Origin: Neoarius graeffei
Taxonomy: Eukaryota; Chordata; Actinopteri; Siluriformes; Ariidae
Assembly: GCF_027579695.1 (NCBI RefSeq)
Contig: NC_083596.1
Span: 14,685,798-14,749,797 of the forward strand
Direction: 5' to 3'
DNA: 64,000 bases
Shown here one piece after another: positions 45,601 through 57,124 of this stretch. The notes under the pieces were generated by a model that saw nothing but the letters and a program-made list of their open reading frames with translations, ran no database searches and was not told the origin of the DNA. Within the stretch, counting starts at the first letter, position 1, and every line of letters begins with the position of its first letter. The position numbers and the translations under genes are program-made.

Positions 45601-48600
45601 TTTGGTGCTTTTCGCCGGAGATCGGCTCCGGTGCCTGCTGGTGACGTCACACAATGTGATTGGCTGGACCGTTTGAAGGATGACGTACAAGTTTGTGGTT
45701 GGTCTGGACAAATTACGGAAGTAGTTATCGCGGGATTAGGTTTCGTGGGATTTCATGTCATATTCATGTCGCTCGCATTGCGTTTTTGTTGAACACAACT
45801 TCAAAATAAAAGCAATGCACATTCAGTCCATGCATGAGGTAAAATTAGAAAATACGTTTATTTTGTAATTTCTAATTAACCTTACGCGGGCCGGTCAGAA
45901 TGAACCAAAGGGCCGGATGCGGCCCGCGGGCCGTAAAATGCCCAGGTCTGGTCTAAAGCATCACTTGTGATATTTTCTGTGGGTCTCTGTATGTATACAA
46001 TATTCAGGCAGGAGATTTCATCTCATCTCATTATCTCTAGCCGCTTTATCCTTCTACAGGGTCGCAGGCAAACTGGAGCCTATCCCAGCTGACTATGGGT
46101 GAAAGGCGGGGTACACCCTGGACAAGTCGCCAGGTCATCACAGGGCTGACACATAGACACAGACAACCATTCACACTCACATTCACACCTACGGTCAATT
46201 TAGAGTCACCAGTTAACCTAACCTGCATGTCTTTGGACTGTGGTGGAAACCGGAGCACCCGGAGGAAACCCACGCGGACACGGGGAGAACATACAAACTC
46301 CACACAGAAAGGCCCTCGCCGGCCCCGGGGCTCAAACCCAGGACCTTCTTGCTGTGAGGCGACAGCGCTAACCACTACACCACCGTGCCGCCCGGCAGGA
46401 GATTTTTCAGCTAAAAATCTGATTTAAGACTTCCCTTTCATTGTTATTATATTAAAATTCAAGACGAGTATTATTTCAGATTTTTCACTCTGAGCTCTCT
46501 CATGCCTGATACATGAATCCCATAACAGAACAATATCAACAATTCAAAAACTCTTTAACTGTATAAATTTCAAATGGTTTGCAATGAATTGGGATCCACT
46601 GTTTTTATCGTTTCAACCGCTCATCAGACCCTCGTCCAATTGAATATGTCGTTCACGCACTTTTCTCCCCATGAGAATTTTGAAAAGTTGGCACGTATGC
46701 AAATGAATTTGATTAATTGATCATCAGCAAGTGTGGCCACCTCTTAAAAAGCAGAAGTTTTGGCAGTTTGCTGGTCTGGAGCACTCAGGTGTATGTTAAC
46801 ACCATGCCAAGGAAGAAAGACATCAGCAATGATCTTAGAGAAGCAATTGTTGCTGCACATCAGTCTGGGAAGGGTTATAAGGCCATTTCCAAACAATTTG
46901 AAATCCATCATTCTACTGTGAGAAAGATTATTCAAAAGTGGAAAATATTCAAGACAGTTGCCAGTCTTCCCAAGAGTGGATGTCCCAGCAAATTTACTCC
47001 AAGGTCAGGCCGTGCAACACTCAGAGAAACTGCAGGAAACCCAAGAACTACATCTAGGACTCTACAGGCCACAGTTAGCATGTTAAATGTTAAAGTTCAT
47101 GGCAGTACAATTAGAAAAGGACTGCGCAAATATGGCTTGTTTGGAAGGGTTACCAGAAGAAAGCCTCTTCTATCTAAAAATATCAACAATTCAAAAACTC
47201 TTTAATTGTATAAATTTCAAATGGTTTGCAATTAATTGGGATCCACTGTTTTTATCGTTTCAACTGCGCATCATACCCTCGTCCAATTGAAAAGGTCGTT
47301 CACGCACTTTTCTCCCCATGAGAATTTTGAAAAGTTGGCAAGTATGACTTATCTAGTCAAGTGGAACAGATGTCAAAAATGAAAATTTGAAATTTGAAAT
47401 TTCCTGTTTAATAAACAGAACATGTTTGGAATGTAGGTACAGTATTTACCTTCCTTGCTATGTCCTGTATAGCTGACGTAGATCGGGTTATCATGTGAAC
47501 TTCCTAGAGACAGACAGTACATACAACTCATTTATTTATTAGAACTACTAATCTAGTATGTCCTTCAGTGATGTCCTTACTGATTAATTTAGTTTCAGTG
47601 ACAGCAGAACTGCAGTCGTTACACACGTGCTAACTTCCTACATAGAGAAGAGATTTCACACCTCTGGTGCACACTTACTGCAAGTGTTTTCTGGGTGTGG
47701 CTGGTGCTTTCCTGTAAAATCCAGTTTTGCTGTTTAATGCAATGTAGATGTGCAATTCTTGTTTATAGTTTAAAAAATGACAAATGTCATACCAAGTATA
47801 GCTAATAAAATGTTTATACAAAAGACTGACGTTTTTTGCTGATGTAGAAGACAGATGCAATGAAGAAACACAGAAGTACTGCTCCTGCTGATGCTCCAGT
47901 GATGATTATCGCCCAAGAGAAAACAAACTTAGCAAGACCTGTGGAAGCCGATACAGCAAGTAAAACAGCCGAAAAGTGTTAATCTATCTTGATCTGAGTC
48001 TGATGAATAATCTCATCTCATTCATCTCATTATCTCTAGCCGCTTTATCCTGTTCTACAGGGTCGCAGGCAAGCTGGAGCCTATCCCAGCTGACTACGGG
48101 CAAAAGGCTGGGTACACCCTGGACAAGTCACCAGGTCATCACAGGGCTGACACATAGACACAGACAACCATTCACACTCACATTCACACCTACGGTCAAT
48201 TTAGAGTCACCAGTTAACCTAACCTGCATGTCTTTGGACTGTGGGGGAAACCGGAGCACCCGGAGGAAACCCACGCGGACACGGGGAGAACATGCAAACT
48301 CCGCACAGAAAGGCCCTCGCCGGCCACGGGGCTCGAACCCGGACCTTCTTGCTGTGAGGCGACAGCACTAACCACTACACCGCCGTGCCGCCCTCTGATG
48401 AATAATGACAGGATAAAAGAATCAACAACCAGGTGGTGTGATGCCACCCTGAACTGAAAAAGGGATTCATTCCTCCTTTATCAACAATTACAAATGTTTA
48501 TTAATTCAAGAATGACACATCATCAGAAAATGCATCAACACCTTCTGACCTGAATGGAACACTGTGGTATACATAACTGATAATGACTAGTAAAGACCAC

Positions 48601-49211
48601 AAACTTTCCAAAGCCAACAATAATGTACCGTATATATGTCTAAAAGTGTAATTACTAACCAAGCTGTATCTCCTGATACGCAATGCTGCAGTTGGTCCCA
48701 TTAAACAGCTCACAGCTGTAGAGACCCACATCATACGGCTGCACTTTCTCAAGGAGGATGGAGAAGTTTCCAGATTCAGAGAGCTCAGGAAACGCCTTGA
48801 TGCATCCACCTTTGTTATTCCAGGGACGCACTTCTCCCTTTAGAAGGATCTCCAGTAGATTGTGTGATGTTGTGTTCCTTTGACTCCACACTACTGCTAT
48901 ATCTGCAGTCTTATCTGATCCGAGGAGAGTTGGATTAAAGCTACACGGCAGCAGGACATCAGACTGGAGTTTAACAGAAATGTTGCTTCGATCAGTGCAG
49001 CTGTTTGGACACATTACACCCCCTGTATACAAACAACAAAACCATTATGAAGGGACAGTTAATTCATTGGAAAAGTATGCACACTCATGCAGATTTACAT
49101 GGATTGCTTGCTTTTCCCCCATTCAGAGCATAACTTACCTTTGACAAACTTCAAACCGCACCAAAGCATCCACACACTGAAACATATCATGCTAAAAAAT
49201 AGCACCCTCAT
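42464..49211 (-). CDS. IgV-domain transmembrane receptor gene 1 (six exons)
   Basis: Exons on the minus strand: 49211-49139 signal peptide (MRVLFFSMICFSVWMLWCGL), 49022-48660 IgV domain, 47938-47831 transmembrane helix (WAIIITGASAGAVLLCFFIA), 47711-47679, 47503-47450 and 42525-42464 tail. Every junction has AG/GT sites and phase 1; the total is 693 bp, 230 residues. The IgV exon has LLPCSF, VVWSQ and DVGLYSCEL, the two domain cysteines and tryptophan. The tail has NPIYVSYTGH and, in the last exon, NPIYDTVW, two Tyr motifs of a signalling kind. The last intron holds a 4.4-kb transposon cluster; the intron after the IgV exon holds a V-SINE. It is likely a B7/butyrophilin-like or other fish immune-type surface receptor; the exact family is not decided. 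Expression is not known. Confidence 0.72.
42561..42687. repeat. Tandemly duplicated (TG)n(TA)n(T)n unit
   Basis: The unit GATTAGTGTGTGTGTGTATA... followed by a poly-T run occurs twice in a row (about 42557-42623 and 42624-42688). Confidence 0.85.
43032..43514 (+). mobile_element. Solo LTR
   Basis: TGTCATGATCC...CCCTTAACA, 483 bp, with 5-bp duplication GATTA (43027-43031, 43515-43519). TATAAATAG lies near 43152. Copy 1 lacks it at the matching place. A Gypsy-type LTR of a different sequence from the Sushi element. Confidence 0.8.
43643..44003 (-). mobile_element. V-SINE, long-tailed subfamily
   Basis: The tRNA-like head and V-SINE core are joined to a different 3' half (GCAATGAAATTC-type region near 43690, CCTGGGGAGTAGTCAGGGG). 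It interrupts sequence that is continuous in copy 1 near 9680. Confidence 0.8.
44530..44906 (+). mobile_element. V-SINE-type repeat
   Basis: Full length, with 13-bp duplication AACTTTCAAAGTT (44517-44529, 44907-44919) and (GATGA)n tail. Confidence 0.92.
45224..45950. mobile_element. hAT-type MITE (CAGGGGTGGGCAA)
   Basis: Ends CAGGGGTGGGCAATTATT and GCCCAGGTCTG with 8-bp flanks TTCTAAAG / GTCTAAAG (7 of 8). Subterminal GGGCCGGATGCGGCCCGCGG is typical of this widespread class. No coding capacity. Confidence 0.85.
46019..46393 (-). mobile_element. V-SINE-type repeat
   Basis: Full length, minus strand, 12-bp duplication GGCAGGAGATTT (46007-46018, 46394-46405). Confidence 0.92.
46527..46703 (+). 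repeat. First right-end segment of hAT-like copy 2
   Basis: From TATCAACAATTC to GTTGGCACGTATG; the same segment is found at 17638-17806 and 47181-47343. Confidence 0.85.
46704..47180 (+). pseudogene. Captured 5' part of Tc1 no. 1-type transposon
   Basis: Starts CAAATGAATTTGATTAATTG, exactly the Tc1 sequence that follows copy 1 at 17807, and runs into a transposase start at 46804 (MPRKKDISNDLREAIVAAHQ) with HTH region. It ends at CTATCTAAAAA inside the coding region, where the duplicated hAT-like right end follows. It keeps 11 and 9 bases that are deleted in Tc1 no. 1. Confidence 0.85.
47181..47343 (+). repeat. Second right-end segment of hAT-like copy 2
   Basis: A repeat of 46527-46703, ending GTTGGCAAGT, the outer end of the element. 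Confidence 0.85.
48012..48393 (-). mobile_element. V-SINE in an intron of IgV gene 1
   Basis: Full length, minus strand, 13-bp duplication TCTGATGAATAAT on both sides. It lies between the IgV and transmembrane exons and does not touch splice sites. Confidence 0.92.
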
Positions 49212-51313
49212 ACAATCATTGAGCTGCAGCTTCTGGAAATGTGACAGGCTGAGCAGTGATGATGAGAGAACATTACAGACAACATCACTTCCTGAAATAG
49301 GCACAAACTAAAAAAAAAAAAAACCAAAACAACAACAACAAAAAAACCCACAGACCTCACATATCCTTTATGAAAAACTTGTACATAGCACACTAGCAAA
49401 GATGTTTCTCACAGCTCAACTTGTTCAGTAGAGGTAATATATTCGATATTATGATTGGATGTTTAATGAACAGTTAGATTATACATGTTACTGAATACAT
49501 GGTATAAAATAATAAAATGCACCATTGTGAACAAAAAAAAAAGGTCACACTGGTTCAGAAAGCCAAACTATTTCTAAAATATTGCAGTTTCTAGCAGGAG
49601 GTAATGAGATTTGATACAATATGAATTATGTATATACGACTCGTTCTTTAAGTGGCATATAATTATTTAATTCATTATAAAATCACATAATATTTTTAAA
49701 AATCCATTATACATTTATTCTATTACAATGACAAGTTTTGTGTTTTGAAATGCTTTTCTGCTCACCAGATTGTTTTAATGACCCAAGCCGTCCTATCAGT
49801 TTAAAACAGTCTGGCCACTCGATGGATTTTTTTTTTTTTTTTTGTACCATTCTTTGTAAATGCTACAGACTGCTGTGCATGTGAACCTCAGGAGAACAGC
49901 AGTTTCGGAAATACCCATACCAGACCCAAACAATCATAGTCATAGTCTGAGTTATTGATATCACATTTTCCGTCCACTGTGATGAAGCTCTTGATGTGTA
50001 TCTGCATGATTTTATTTACTGCATTGCTACAACATGATTGGCTGGATGAATAATTGCATCAATGTGCCATGGAATAAGCCAAGGTCAATGCAAGAGCACA
50101 ACTAAAGTCATAAACAAGCAAGCTGTCAGCATAGGGCATGGGCTATGTAGATGTTATCATGACCTCAGAGCATGCATGATGATAAGAATCAACCAAATAT
50201 CACATGCTGCAGAAACAAACATTCAGTAAGTGGGTGATCCTATAAACGGTCAATCACACAGTCATGCCTTTTAAACTATCTACAGGGGCTTGTGTCAAAT
50301 TAACGCAATATAGAAATCAACAACTTCTAAAAAGGAAATGGTGAAGAAAGTCTGTCAAAAATAAATTTCAACTGACTTTAGAGAGGAAAGGTAGCAGGAA
50401 AAGGAAATGGCTCTCATGAACTGGTTGCATAAGTGCGCACACCCTTAAACTAATACTTTGTTGAAACAGCATTCAGTCTTTTTGAGTACATACCTGCCAT
50501 CAATTAAAATGACTTTGATTAACCCCAATGTAGCTTTTCACATCAGTATAGGCACAAGGCACAGCATTTGATACTCGGACAATCTCCTACAGCTTGCTAT
50601 GTTCCAGCTAGAGGTGTTTTCTTCTTCTTCTTTGTTGTTGTTGTTAAATCCCACTTTACTCCCAGTTGTTCCCAGAGACTTCTGATCAATCTCTCAAGCT
50701 CCTGAAATTTTTATTTCGTGTTTGTACTTACGATATTTTCTCACAGTGGGTCACTTTCTATATCTTCCATGAAAGAATAAACACACCAGCAGCTTTGAGG
50801 AAGAGGTTACAGTGTTATGATGACTAAACCCATCTATCTGTCCAAAGCCTGTCTATCTATCAACTTTCAACGTAAAAACTCTGAAATTAACTATGAAACA
50901 GGGAGAGCTAACAGCACATGCAGAAGAACAGAATGTGTGTTCAAGAGCATCAAAAAGAAGATACAAATATGAACAGGAGAAACTTGATGAAAGTGATCAA
51001 AGATAGGAATTCATGGAGGCAGCTAGTCAATGATCGGTTCGGAGCGAGCTTGCTTAGGTAGGTAGTATGACCAAACCACATTTATAGCATAAGTTGTCCA
51101 AATTTATTACCAACTAGTCAAGACTGCACCACCACCAACTGAACTAACCTGTTGAACACCAACAATTGAACTAACCTGGAAACATCATGAAAGTGTCAAA
51201 GTGTGGATAGATCTATGAATTTTAGAAAGCGTGTTTGGTTGTTTGGTCTTGATCAAGCCATAGTCTGTAACTGGATAAAAGAGGTGATTATTTTTCAAGG
51301 GTTTGCCAGTTGG
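49212..51313. other. Upstream region of IgV gene 1, no other gene seen
   Basis: AT-rich sequence. Near 50430-50470 a short CGCACACCCTTAAACTAATA-type stretch may be Tc1 debris. A promoter for gene 1 should lie just above 49211 but I cannot point to a clear TATA box. Confidence 0.4.
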
Positions 51314-52387
51314 TAGTGTTGTAGTCAATATCACCTAAACTGAGATCAAGTCATGACCAAGACTAGAGTGTATTAAGACCAAAACAAGACAGTGACTTCG
51401 AAGGGTTGAGACGAAGTCAGGTCCAAAACCAAGGCAGGGTGAGACCGAGTCAAGACCAGGATCAGACCAGTGGATGTGAATGGGGACGGGGAGGCTGTAA
51501 ACAGCAGTTTACAGGAAAAAAATTTCAAATTAGCAACAAGTCACATTATTGGTTGCATTTGAAGCAGGAAGTTTTACATCCAATCACATTAACGATATTA
51601 ACAAATAAGTCAGACAATGCACAAGTTATTTAGTGAAATCCCCACAGTTGTGGTTTTGACCTAGCCTGGGCCCGCCCATCCTAAGTGTGACGCAACACGG
51701 GGGCCTGTTGCGAACTTAGTCTGGCAAGGCAAGCTATCTCCAGCTCTTCCAAGCTCCCGAAAAATCGGGAGCCAATCAACTTTGAGCATCTCCAATGGCC
51801 CTGGGTAGAGGCGTGTTCAAGGCAGTGACGTAGTAGAACTGTGACCGGAAGCCATAGATTGTTTACAGAATCTATGCCGGAAGCGCTTCATTCACTAGAA
51901 ACATTACGAACATGGAGCAGCGGCAAGCCTTTGACACAGCGGTAGATGCTGTATTGAAAGCATTCAACGGGAAGTTCTCATTGAAAACGGAGCAAAGAGC
52001 AGCCCTGGAGGTATTTATCTTCTTCCTGTTACTCAAGCAGTTTCCGTCGCATCACATATGTCAGAGGAAAGAGTGATGTGATTGGTTTAAGCTTCGTCAC
52101 AGCCTTTTCTGGCTTCGACCAGTAGCAAACTGAGGCATTTCAGGGAGGCGGGTCAACCACACCTTTGGGAAACGGTTGGGCTTAATATCTTTGCCAGACC
52201 AATGCTCGCAGAGCTTTGAAGTTGCGTTAGCCAGACTAGTCTTGACCAGTCTTGAAATAAAATCCTGATATCCCTATGTCTGAGACCAAAACAAGACCAA
52301 GTAAAAATGTGGTTGATTCTGAGACAAGACCAAGACCTTCAAAAAGTGGTCTTGAGACCAAGACTGATCTCAAGTACTACAACACCA
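51314..52387. mobile_element. DNA-transposon-like repeat with TAGTGTTGTAGT ends
   Basis: Ends TAGTGTTGTAGT and ACTACAACACCA, flanked by CCAGTTGG / CCAGCTGA (6 of 8). The body is rich in GACCAAGACCAAGA words. It holds the RecQ-exon element. The hAT class is inferred from the 8-bp flank only. Confidence 0.55.
51662..52238 (+). mobile_element. Non-autonomous element with a RecQ-helicase-like exon, copy 2
   Basis: 577 bp, the reverse of 22145-22731. Ends TAGCCTGGG / GCCAGACTA; 9-bp flanks GTTTTGACC / GTCTTGACC (8 of 9). ATG 51912 opens the same MEQRQAFDTAV frame, running to RAALE before a GTATTT donor-like site. The frame is kept in both copies. Confidence 0.6.
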
Positions 52388-52395
52388 CCAGCTGA

Positions 52396-53337
52396 TTTGG
52401 AAACATGACACATTCAGATCGATCATGATGAGAGTTCTGTGCATCACTTTCTGAAAATGTGTAAAACCAACAAACCACTTACATTTATGGGATCTGGCAG
52501 ATGCCCTGATCCAGACCAACTTACAGAAGTGCGTTGAAGTCTGTATCAATAAATACATCCTGATACTGGTTCACTAGGTCATGGATTAGTGGAAAAAAAA
52601 ACAACAACATATATTGGGGAGGTAATATAGTAAGAAAACCACACAGAGAACACGAGAAATATTTTTAAAATAAAGTGCTAGTTTAAGTACTTCATGAAGA
52701 GGTAGGACTTTAGTCATCATTGTTTGAAGAGTGAAAGTTACTCAGCTGTTTGTCCATTTCAGGAAATATCATTCCACCACCAGGTGCCAGAACAGAAAAA
52801 AGCCTTGATGCACACCTTCCTTGTATCCTGAGAGATGGTTGGATCAGTTGAGCAGTGCTAGAGTATCGGGGGGAATGTGGTGCAGTGACGGGTTCCATCA
52901 GTAGATGCTGGTCTGCAGTTGGCTTTGTAAGCAAACATCAGTGTTTTAAATCTGACAAAGGCAGCTACAGAAAGCCGGTGAATTTGTGATTTGCCATTTC
53001 ATTAGCTACACCTCCAACCACTTTTCTCTCCAAATTGCACATTTATGTGGTTGTACACTTTTGATGATGCTTCTATGCAGAAAAACACAGAAAGAACACA
53101 AACACAAAATGTCTATTAGAAACGTGGCAGGCCTGGGTTGGTGGCCACGGTTGGCTACCACCACCAATGGTTAGACGTACCTGAGGTTTTATCCAAAAAC
53201 TCAGAATAAACCCATTTCAAACAGTGCTATGAATTGTCACCCCAATTCAGGCCATTCAATCAAACGAGTGAGACAGAGATGCAGGCTTCCTCAAATGCAT
53301 ATAATTTATTGATTTGACTGTAGTCATCCATCCATTA
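52396..53337. other. Non-coding stretch with a fish repeat fragment
   Basis: About 52480-52545 (ACATTTATGGGATCTGGCAG) matches a repeat often seen in fish DNA. No gene is supported. Confidence 0.45.
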
Positions 53338-53691
53338 TCTATAGCTGCTTATCCTGTTCTACAGGGTTGCAGGCAAGCTGGAGCCTATCCCAGCTGACTA
53401 TGGGCGAGAGGCGGGGTACACCCTGGACAAGTCACCAGGTTATCACAGGACTGACACAGAGACAAACAACTATTCACACTCACACCTACAGTCAATTTAG
53501 AGCCACCAATTAGCCTAACCTGCATGTCTTTGGACTGTGGGGGAAACTGGAGCACCCGGAGGAAACCCACACAGACACAGGGAGAACATGCAAACTCCGC
53601 ATAGAAAGGCCCCCGCCAGCCACTGGACTCGAACCCAGGACCTTCTTGCTGTGAGACAACAGCGCTAACCACTACACCACCGTGCCACCCC
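53338..53691 (-). mobile_element. V-SINE-type repeat, (GGAT)n-tailed
   Basis: Minus strand, 11-bp duplication ACTGTAGTCAT (53327-53337, 53692-53702). Same tail type as the copy at 8371-8740. Confidence 0.9.
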
Positions 53692-53702
53692 ACTGTAGTC
53701 AT

Positions 53703-54479
53703 GAAAGGTAAAAGTAAATTAAGAGAGCATAAAGACTCCAGTATGATGGCATTAATAAATAGGTCTTGAGAAGCGACAGTGCAACAATGGCCTCTACACA
53801 GTTTTCATCCCACCAGAAAAGAAAAAAAAACAAATTTCCCCAATCATAAACAAACTTCAAATCTGTGGTACCACACATAAACCAATTCAAAGAACAACTC
53901 AAATCAAATACAACATTCAAAACAAACCCAAACAAAAACACAACCAAAAGAAAACTGTAAGAGCACAAAGTAAACCCCATGCATTTGCCCCCCAGACGTA
54001 ATTGCCTCAAGCCAAAACAGAGAGTTAAAGTGCTATTAGAAGATTAATTTTAAAAAATCTCAAATTAATAGAAAATTAAACACAATAAAACATGAAAACA
54101 AGTCGTAACATGCCATTCATATACACCCACTAGACACCATTCAACCCACACAAACATGTGACACACACTCTGCCAACATACATGCACAACAACAGACACC
54201 AACCACACCAGACGACATGGAGGGCAAATATCCCATGCAGTGGTGCAGATGTGGCACAGTTAAAAGAGCAGTGTTAGCCTAGCAACAAGGAGTTAAGGGC
54301 TAGAAACAAGCAGCCAGTTGCAAAACAACCCAGCAAGGTAGCCATTGCTGCTTTCCATCTTGGACTGTCTAATTGCATCAAAGATGAATTGCCAACGAGA
54401 GAGCCAGCTTGAGCTTGAGAGCTTGAATCCCTGATTGACCAGAAATGAGAGGAATCACATCTGGGGGAGGGTATTGTGA
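53703..54479. other. Non-coding stretch
   Basis: A/C-rich sequence without a recognisable gene; possibly the decayed leader of the Gypsy fragment that follows. Confidence 0.4.
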
Positions 54480-55805
54480 CAAGAGTGACCTTTACCCCCA
54501 TAGTCTCCACCTGTGACTACTGGTCACGATTTCCTGGGGACACCAGCAACACCACATTCCACAGGCCCTCGTAGACTCCGGTAACATCATGGATTCCTCC
54601 CTAACCAATGACCTTCACCTTCCCGTAACCAACCTAGACCACCCTCTCACTGTGACTGCCCTTGATGGAAGATACTATTGACTGCACTACTGCGCCTCTT
54701 CTTATATCCATAGATGAAAGCCATCATGAAAAGATCCAATTTAACCTTATTCACTCTTCCAAGTTCCCCATAGTGCTTGGTTTTCCCTGGTTGTCACACC
54801 ATAGTCCCCACATCAGTTGGTCTTCAGGAACTGTGGTTGAATGGGGACCCACTTGCCAAGCTACTTGTCTCCTTTCTAGAGTCTCTGCCCCATCCCTGAG
54901 TCTCCTAGTCCTTTCGAGTTGTCCCAAGTCCCTTTCGAGTGCCATGACCTGAATGAGGTTTTCAGTAAAATAAATAAATTTTAAAAAGGAGCCAAATCAC
55001 TGCCTCCTCACAGGCATTATGATTGTGCCATTGACCTCTTTCTGGGAACTCTTCTTCCACGTGGTAGAATCTTCTCTCTCTCGTCTGCTGAGACCAAAGC
55101 TATGGAGGAGTATATCAGGGACTCCCTAGATGCTGGAATCATCCATCCTTCATCCTCTACCACCAGAGCAGGGTTCTTTTCGTTGGCAAAAAAGATGGTG
55201 GTCTTTGACCCTATATTGACTACCATGGGCTGAACAAGCTCACCATGAGAAACCGCTATCCTTTACCCCTTATGTCTTCAGCCTTTGAGTTGCTTCAAGG
55301 AGCAATAATCTTGACCAAGTTAGACCTTTGCAATGCCTACCACCTGGTCTGTATCCAGGAGGGAGATGAGTGGAAGACTGCTTTCAACACACCAACCGGG
55401 CATTATGAGTACTTGGTTATGCCGTTTGGGTTAACCAATGCCCCAGCTGTTCCAGGCACTCTTCAACGATGTCTTGAGGGAGATGTTGAACTGGCCTGTC
55501 TTTCTCTATGTGGATGATATTCTGGTATTCTCAAAGTCCCTTCATGAGCATGTTCATCACATCAGAGCTGTTCTCCAGTGCCTTCTTGACAACCATCTTT
55601 TTGTGAAGCCCGAGAAGTGTGAATTTCATGTTTCAGAGTTTTCCTTTTGGGGGTTTATCTTGTCCAAGGGGAACCTTTGCATGGACCCCAAGAAGGCTCA
55701 AATGGTCCGTGACTGGCCTCAGCTCACCTCTATCAAAGAGGTTCAATGCTTCCTTGGTTTCACAAATTTCTATCAGAAATTCATTCAAAATTTCAGCTCA
55801 GTTCG
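54480..55805 (+). pseudogene. Gypsy (chromovirus-type) pol fragment
   Basis: Protease remains near 54530-54660 (HIPQALVDSGN), then a linker (ISWSSGTVVEWGPTCQATCL) close to that of the Sushi element. Reverse transcriptase follows in two frames: [19 protein letters not shown] from 55245, then [19 protein letters not shown] from 55438. It ends abruptly in FCKF/NFSSV at 55805. There are several stops (54680, 54715, 54960) and a frameshift near 55440. No LTR, RNase H or integrase is present. Confidence 0.8.
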
Positions 55806-56985
55806 TCAAGAAAGTCATTGCGCAAAGGAATAGAGGAAGCAAGAAAGAGATAGAAAACTAATGACGAGGAGAGTGGTGCTGGTATCAACTGGGCATGGAA
55901 GTTCAACATGGAGAATATTTTGACAATATGTAAAGCAGAGAAAATATCTAACGTATATATCTAATGGTATAAAATGAATGAATCGGCCTGAACAAAAAAA
56001 TAAATGATTAATGGTATTAATACATAGGTTTTGCCTAATTATACACTCCATAAAGACTTTTGATTTTACAAATCTTTAGATGAAGGTGTCAAATATTTGA
56101 AATTTGATTGGTCAATAGCTGAATGTAATCAAATAAGCGATGTAGCTTGAGGTCACATCACACCAGGTCAGAGACAGTTTGGCCAGCTACAGACCCAGTT
56201 TTGCGAAGATCATCAATTTATCGCAAAAGGCAGAAAGGATAACTTGTCGTAAGTTGTCATTGCGATGTGGACGTAAGCAGCAAATGGGAAGGCACAATCG
56301 AGCAGCATATTGCACAGACAAGCACAAAGACAACAGTCAGAGCGCAGGTGCCTCTTCATTTTTATCATTTTTCCGTGAAGCTTAATCATCTAAAGATGAC
56401 AAAATAGACCTCATTCATGGTAAGTGTGCCAGAGTCTCATTATTTGTTATGGGTTTGGGATTGTTTTCCGTTTTTGTCTTTGCTTCGCTGAATTTTGCAA
56501 AGTGTCGTCCTTTTTGGTGTCATGGAAATGGCCATACTATGACTAACATGCGGCATACAATCACAACGTCCATAAAAGTCCATCAAACATCTTCAAACAT
56601 GATCAGTAGGTATTTAAAATGAAGATTAAATGTTCTTATAACTTGTGCGAAATGACTTTGGATTTGTGCTAAATGTCTTCAGATGTGTGCTGAATGACTT
56701 GTGCTAAAAAACTTTTGTGCTAAATGACCGGATACCATCTGGATTTCCTCCAGGTGACCCATTCAGTGTGTATTCACTCCTCACACCACGTGTTCCCCTG
56801 ACAGACTCCGGATCCACACGGACCCTGCCCAGGATAAAGCACCTACTCTAGAAGAATTAACAAAACTACTTTCATTTAAAATTCTGTCGAGCAGATTCTC
56901 TACTAAATTCATGTCACTTGTATTGCTCTAGAACTTGCGACATAGACATCAGATATAAATCAGCACAATTCATTTTTCGGTGTTG
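55806..56985. other. Non-coding stretch with a SINE-tail remnant
   Basis: At about 56745-56850 a decayed fish SINE tail is visible (CCGGATCCACACGGACCCTG, then CCCAGGATAAAGCACCTACT). Otherwise nothing is recognised. Confidence 0.4.
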
Positions 56986-56991
56986 TTTATT
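56986..56991 (-). terminator. Polyadenylation signal of IgV gene 2
   Basis: AATAAA on the minus strand, about 135 bases after the inferred stop at 57125. Confidence 0.5.
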
Positions 56992-57124
56992 GCATTTATA
57001 AAGAAATCACACATCATGAACACACAGCTAAGACTGAAATCATTATTCTAAAGAACAAACACATGATTTAATATTCAAGCTCCAACATCTGTAATCCTAC
57101 AAGCATATGTCACATGATCTCTCC

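Larger units (their letters stand above)
42892..47343 (+). mobile_element. Non-autonomous hAT-like element (ACTTGCCAAC ends), copy 2
   Basis: The left end ACTTGCCAACCGTCCCGATT and right end GTTGGCAAGT match copy 1 (9420-17803); GACTTATCT occurs at both flanks (42882-42890, 47346-47354). It carries the same exon-like frame at 44014-44133. Later insertions are a solo LTR, two V-SINEs, a hAT MITE and another V-SINE. Its 3' part is unusual: the right-end segment occurs twice (46527-46703 and 47181-47343) with a Tc1 fragment between. Confidence 0.7.

Noticed and set aside
49095..49304. Upstream ATG giving a longer N-terminus for IgV gene 1
   Set aside because: The ATG at 49211 gives a standard signal peptide and the right splice phase; the longer form adds a polar leader ahead of it.
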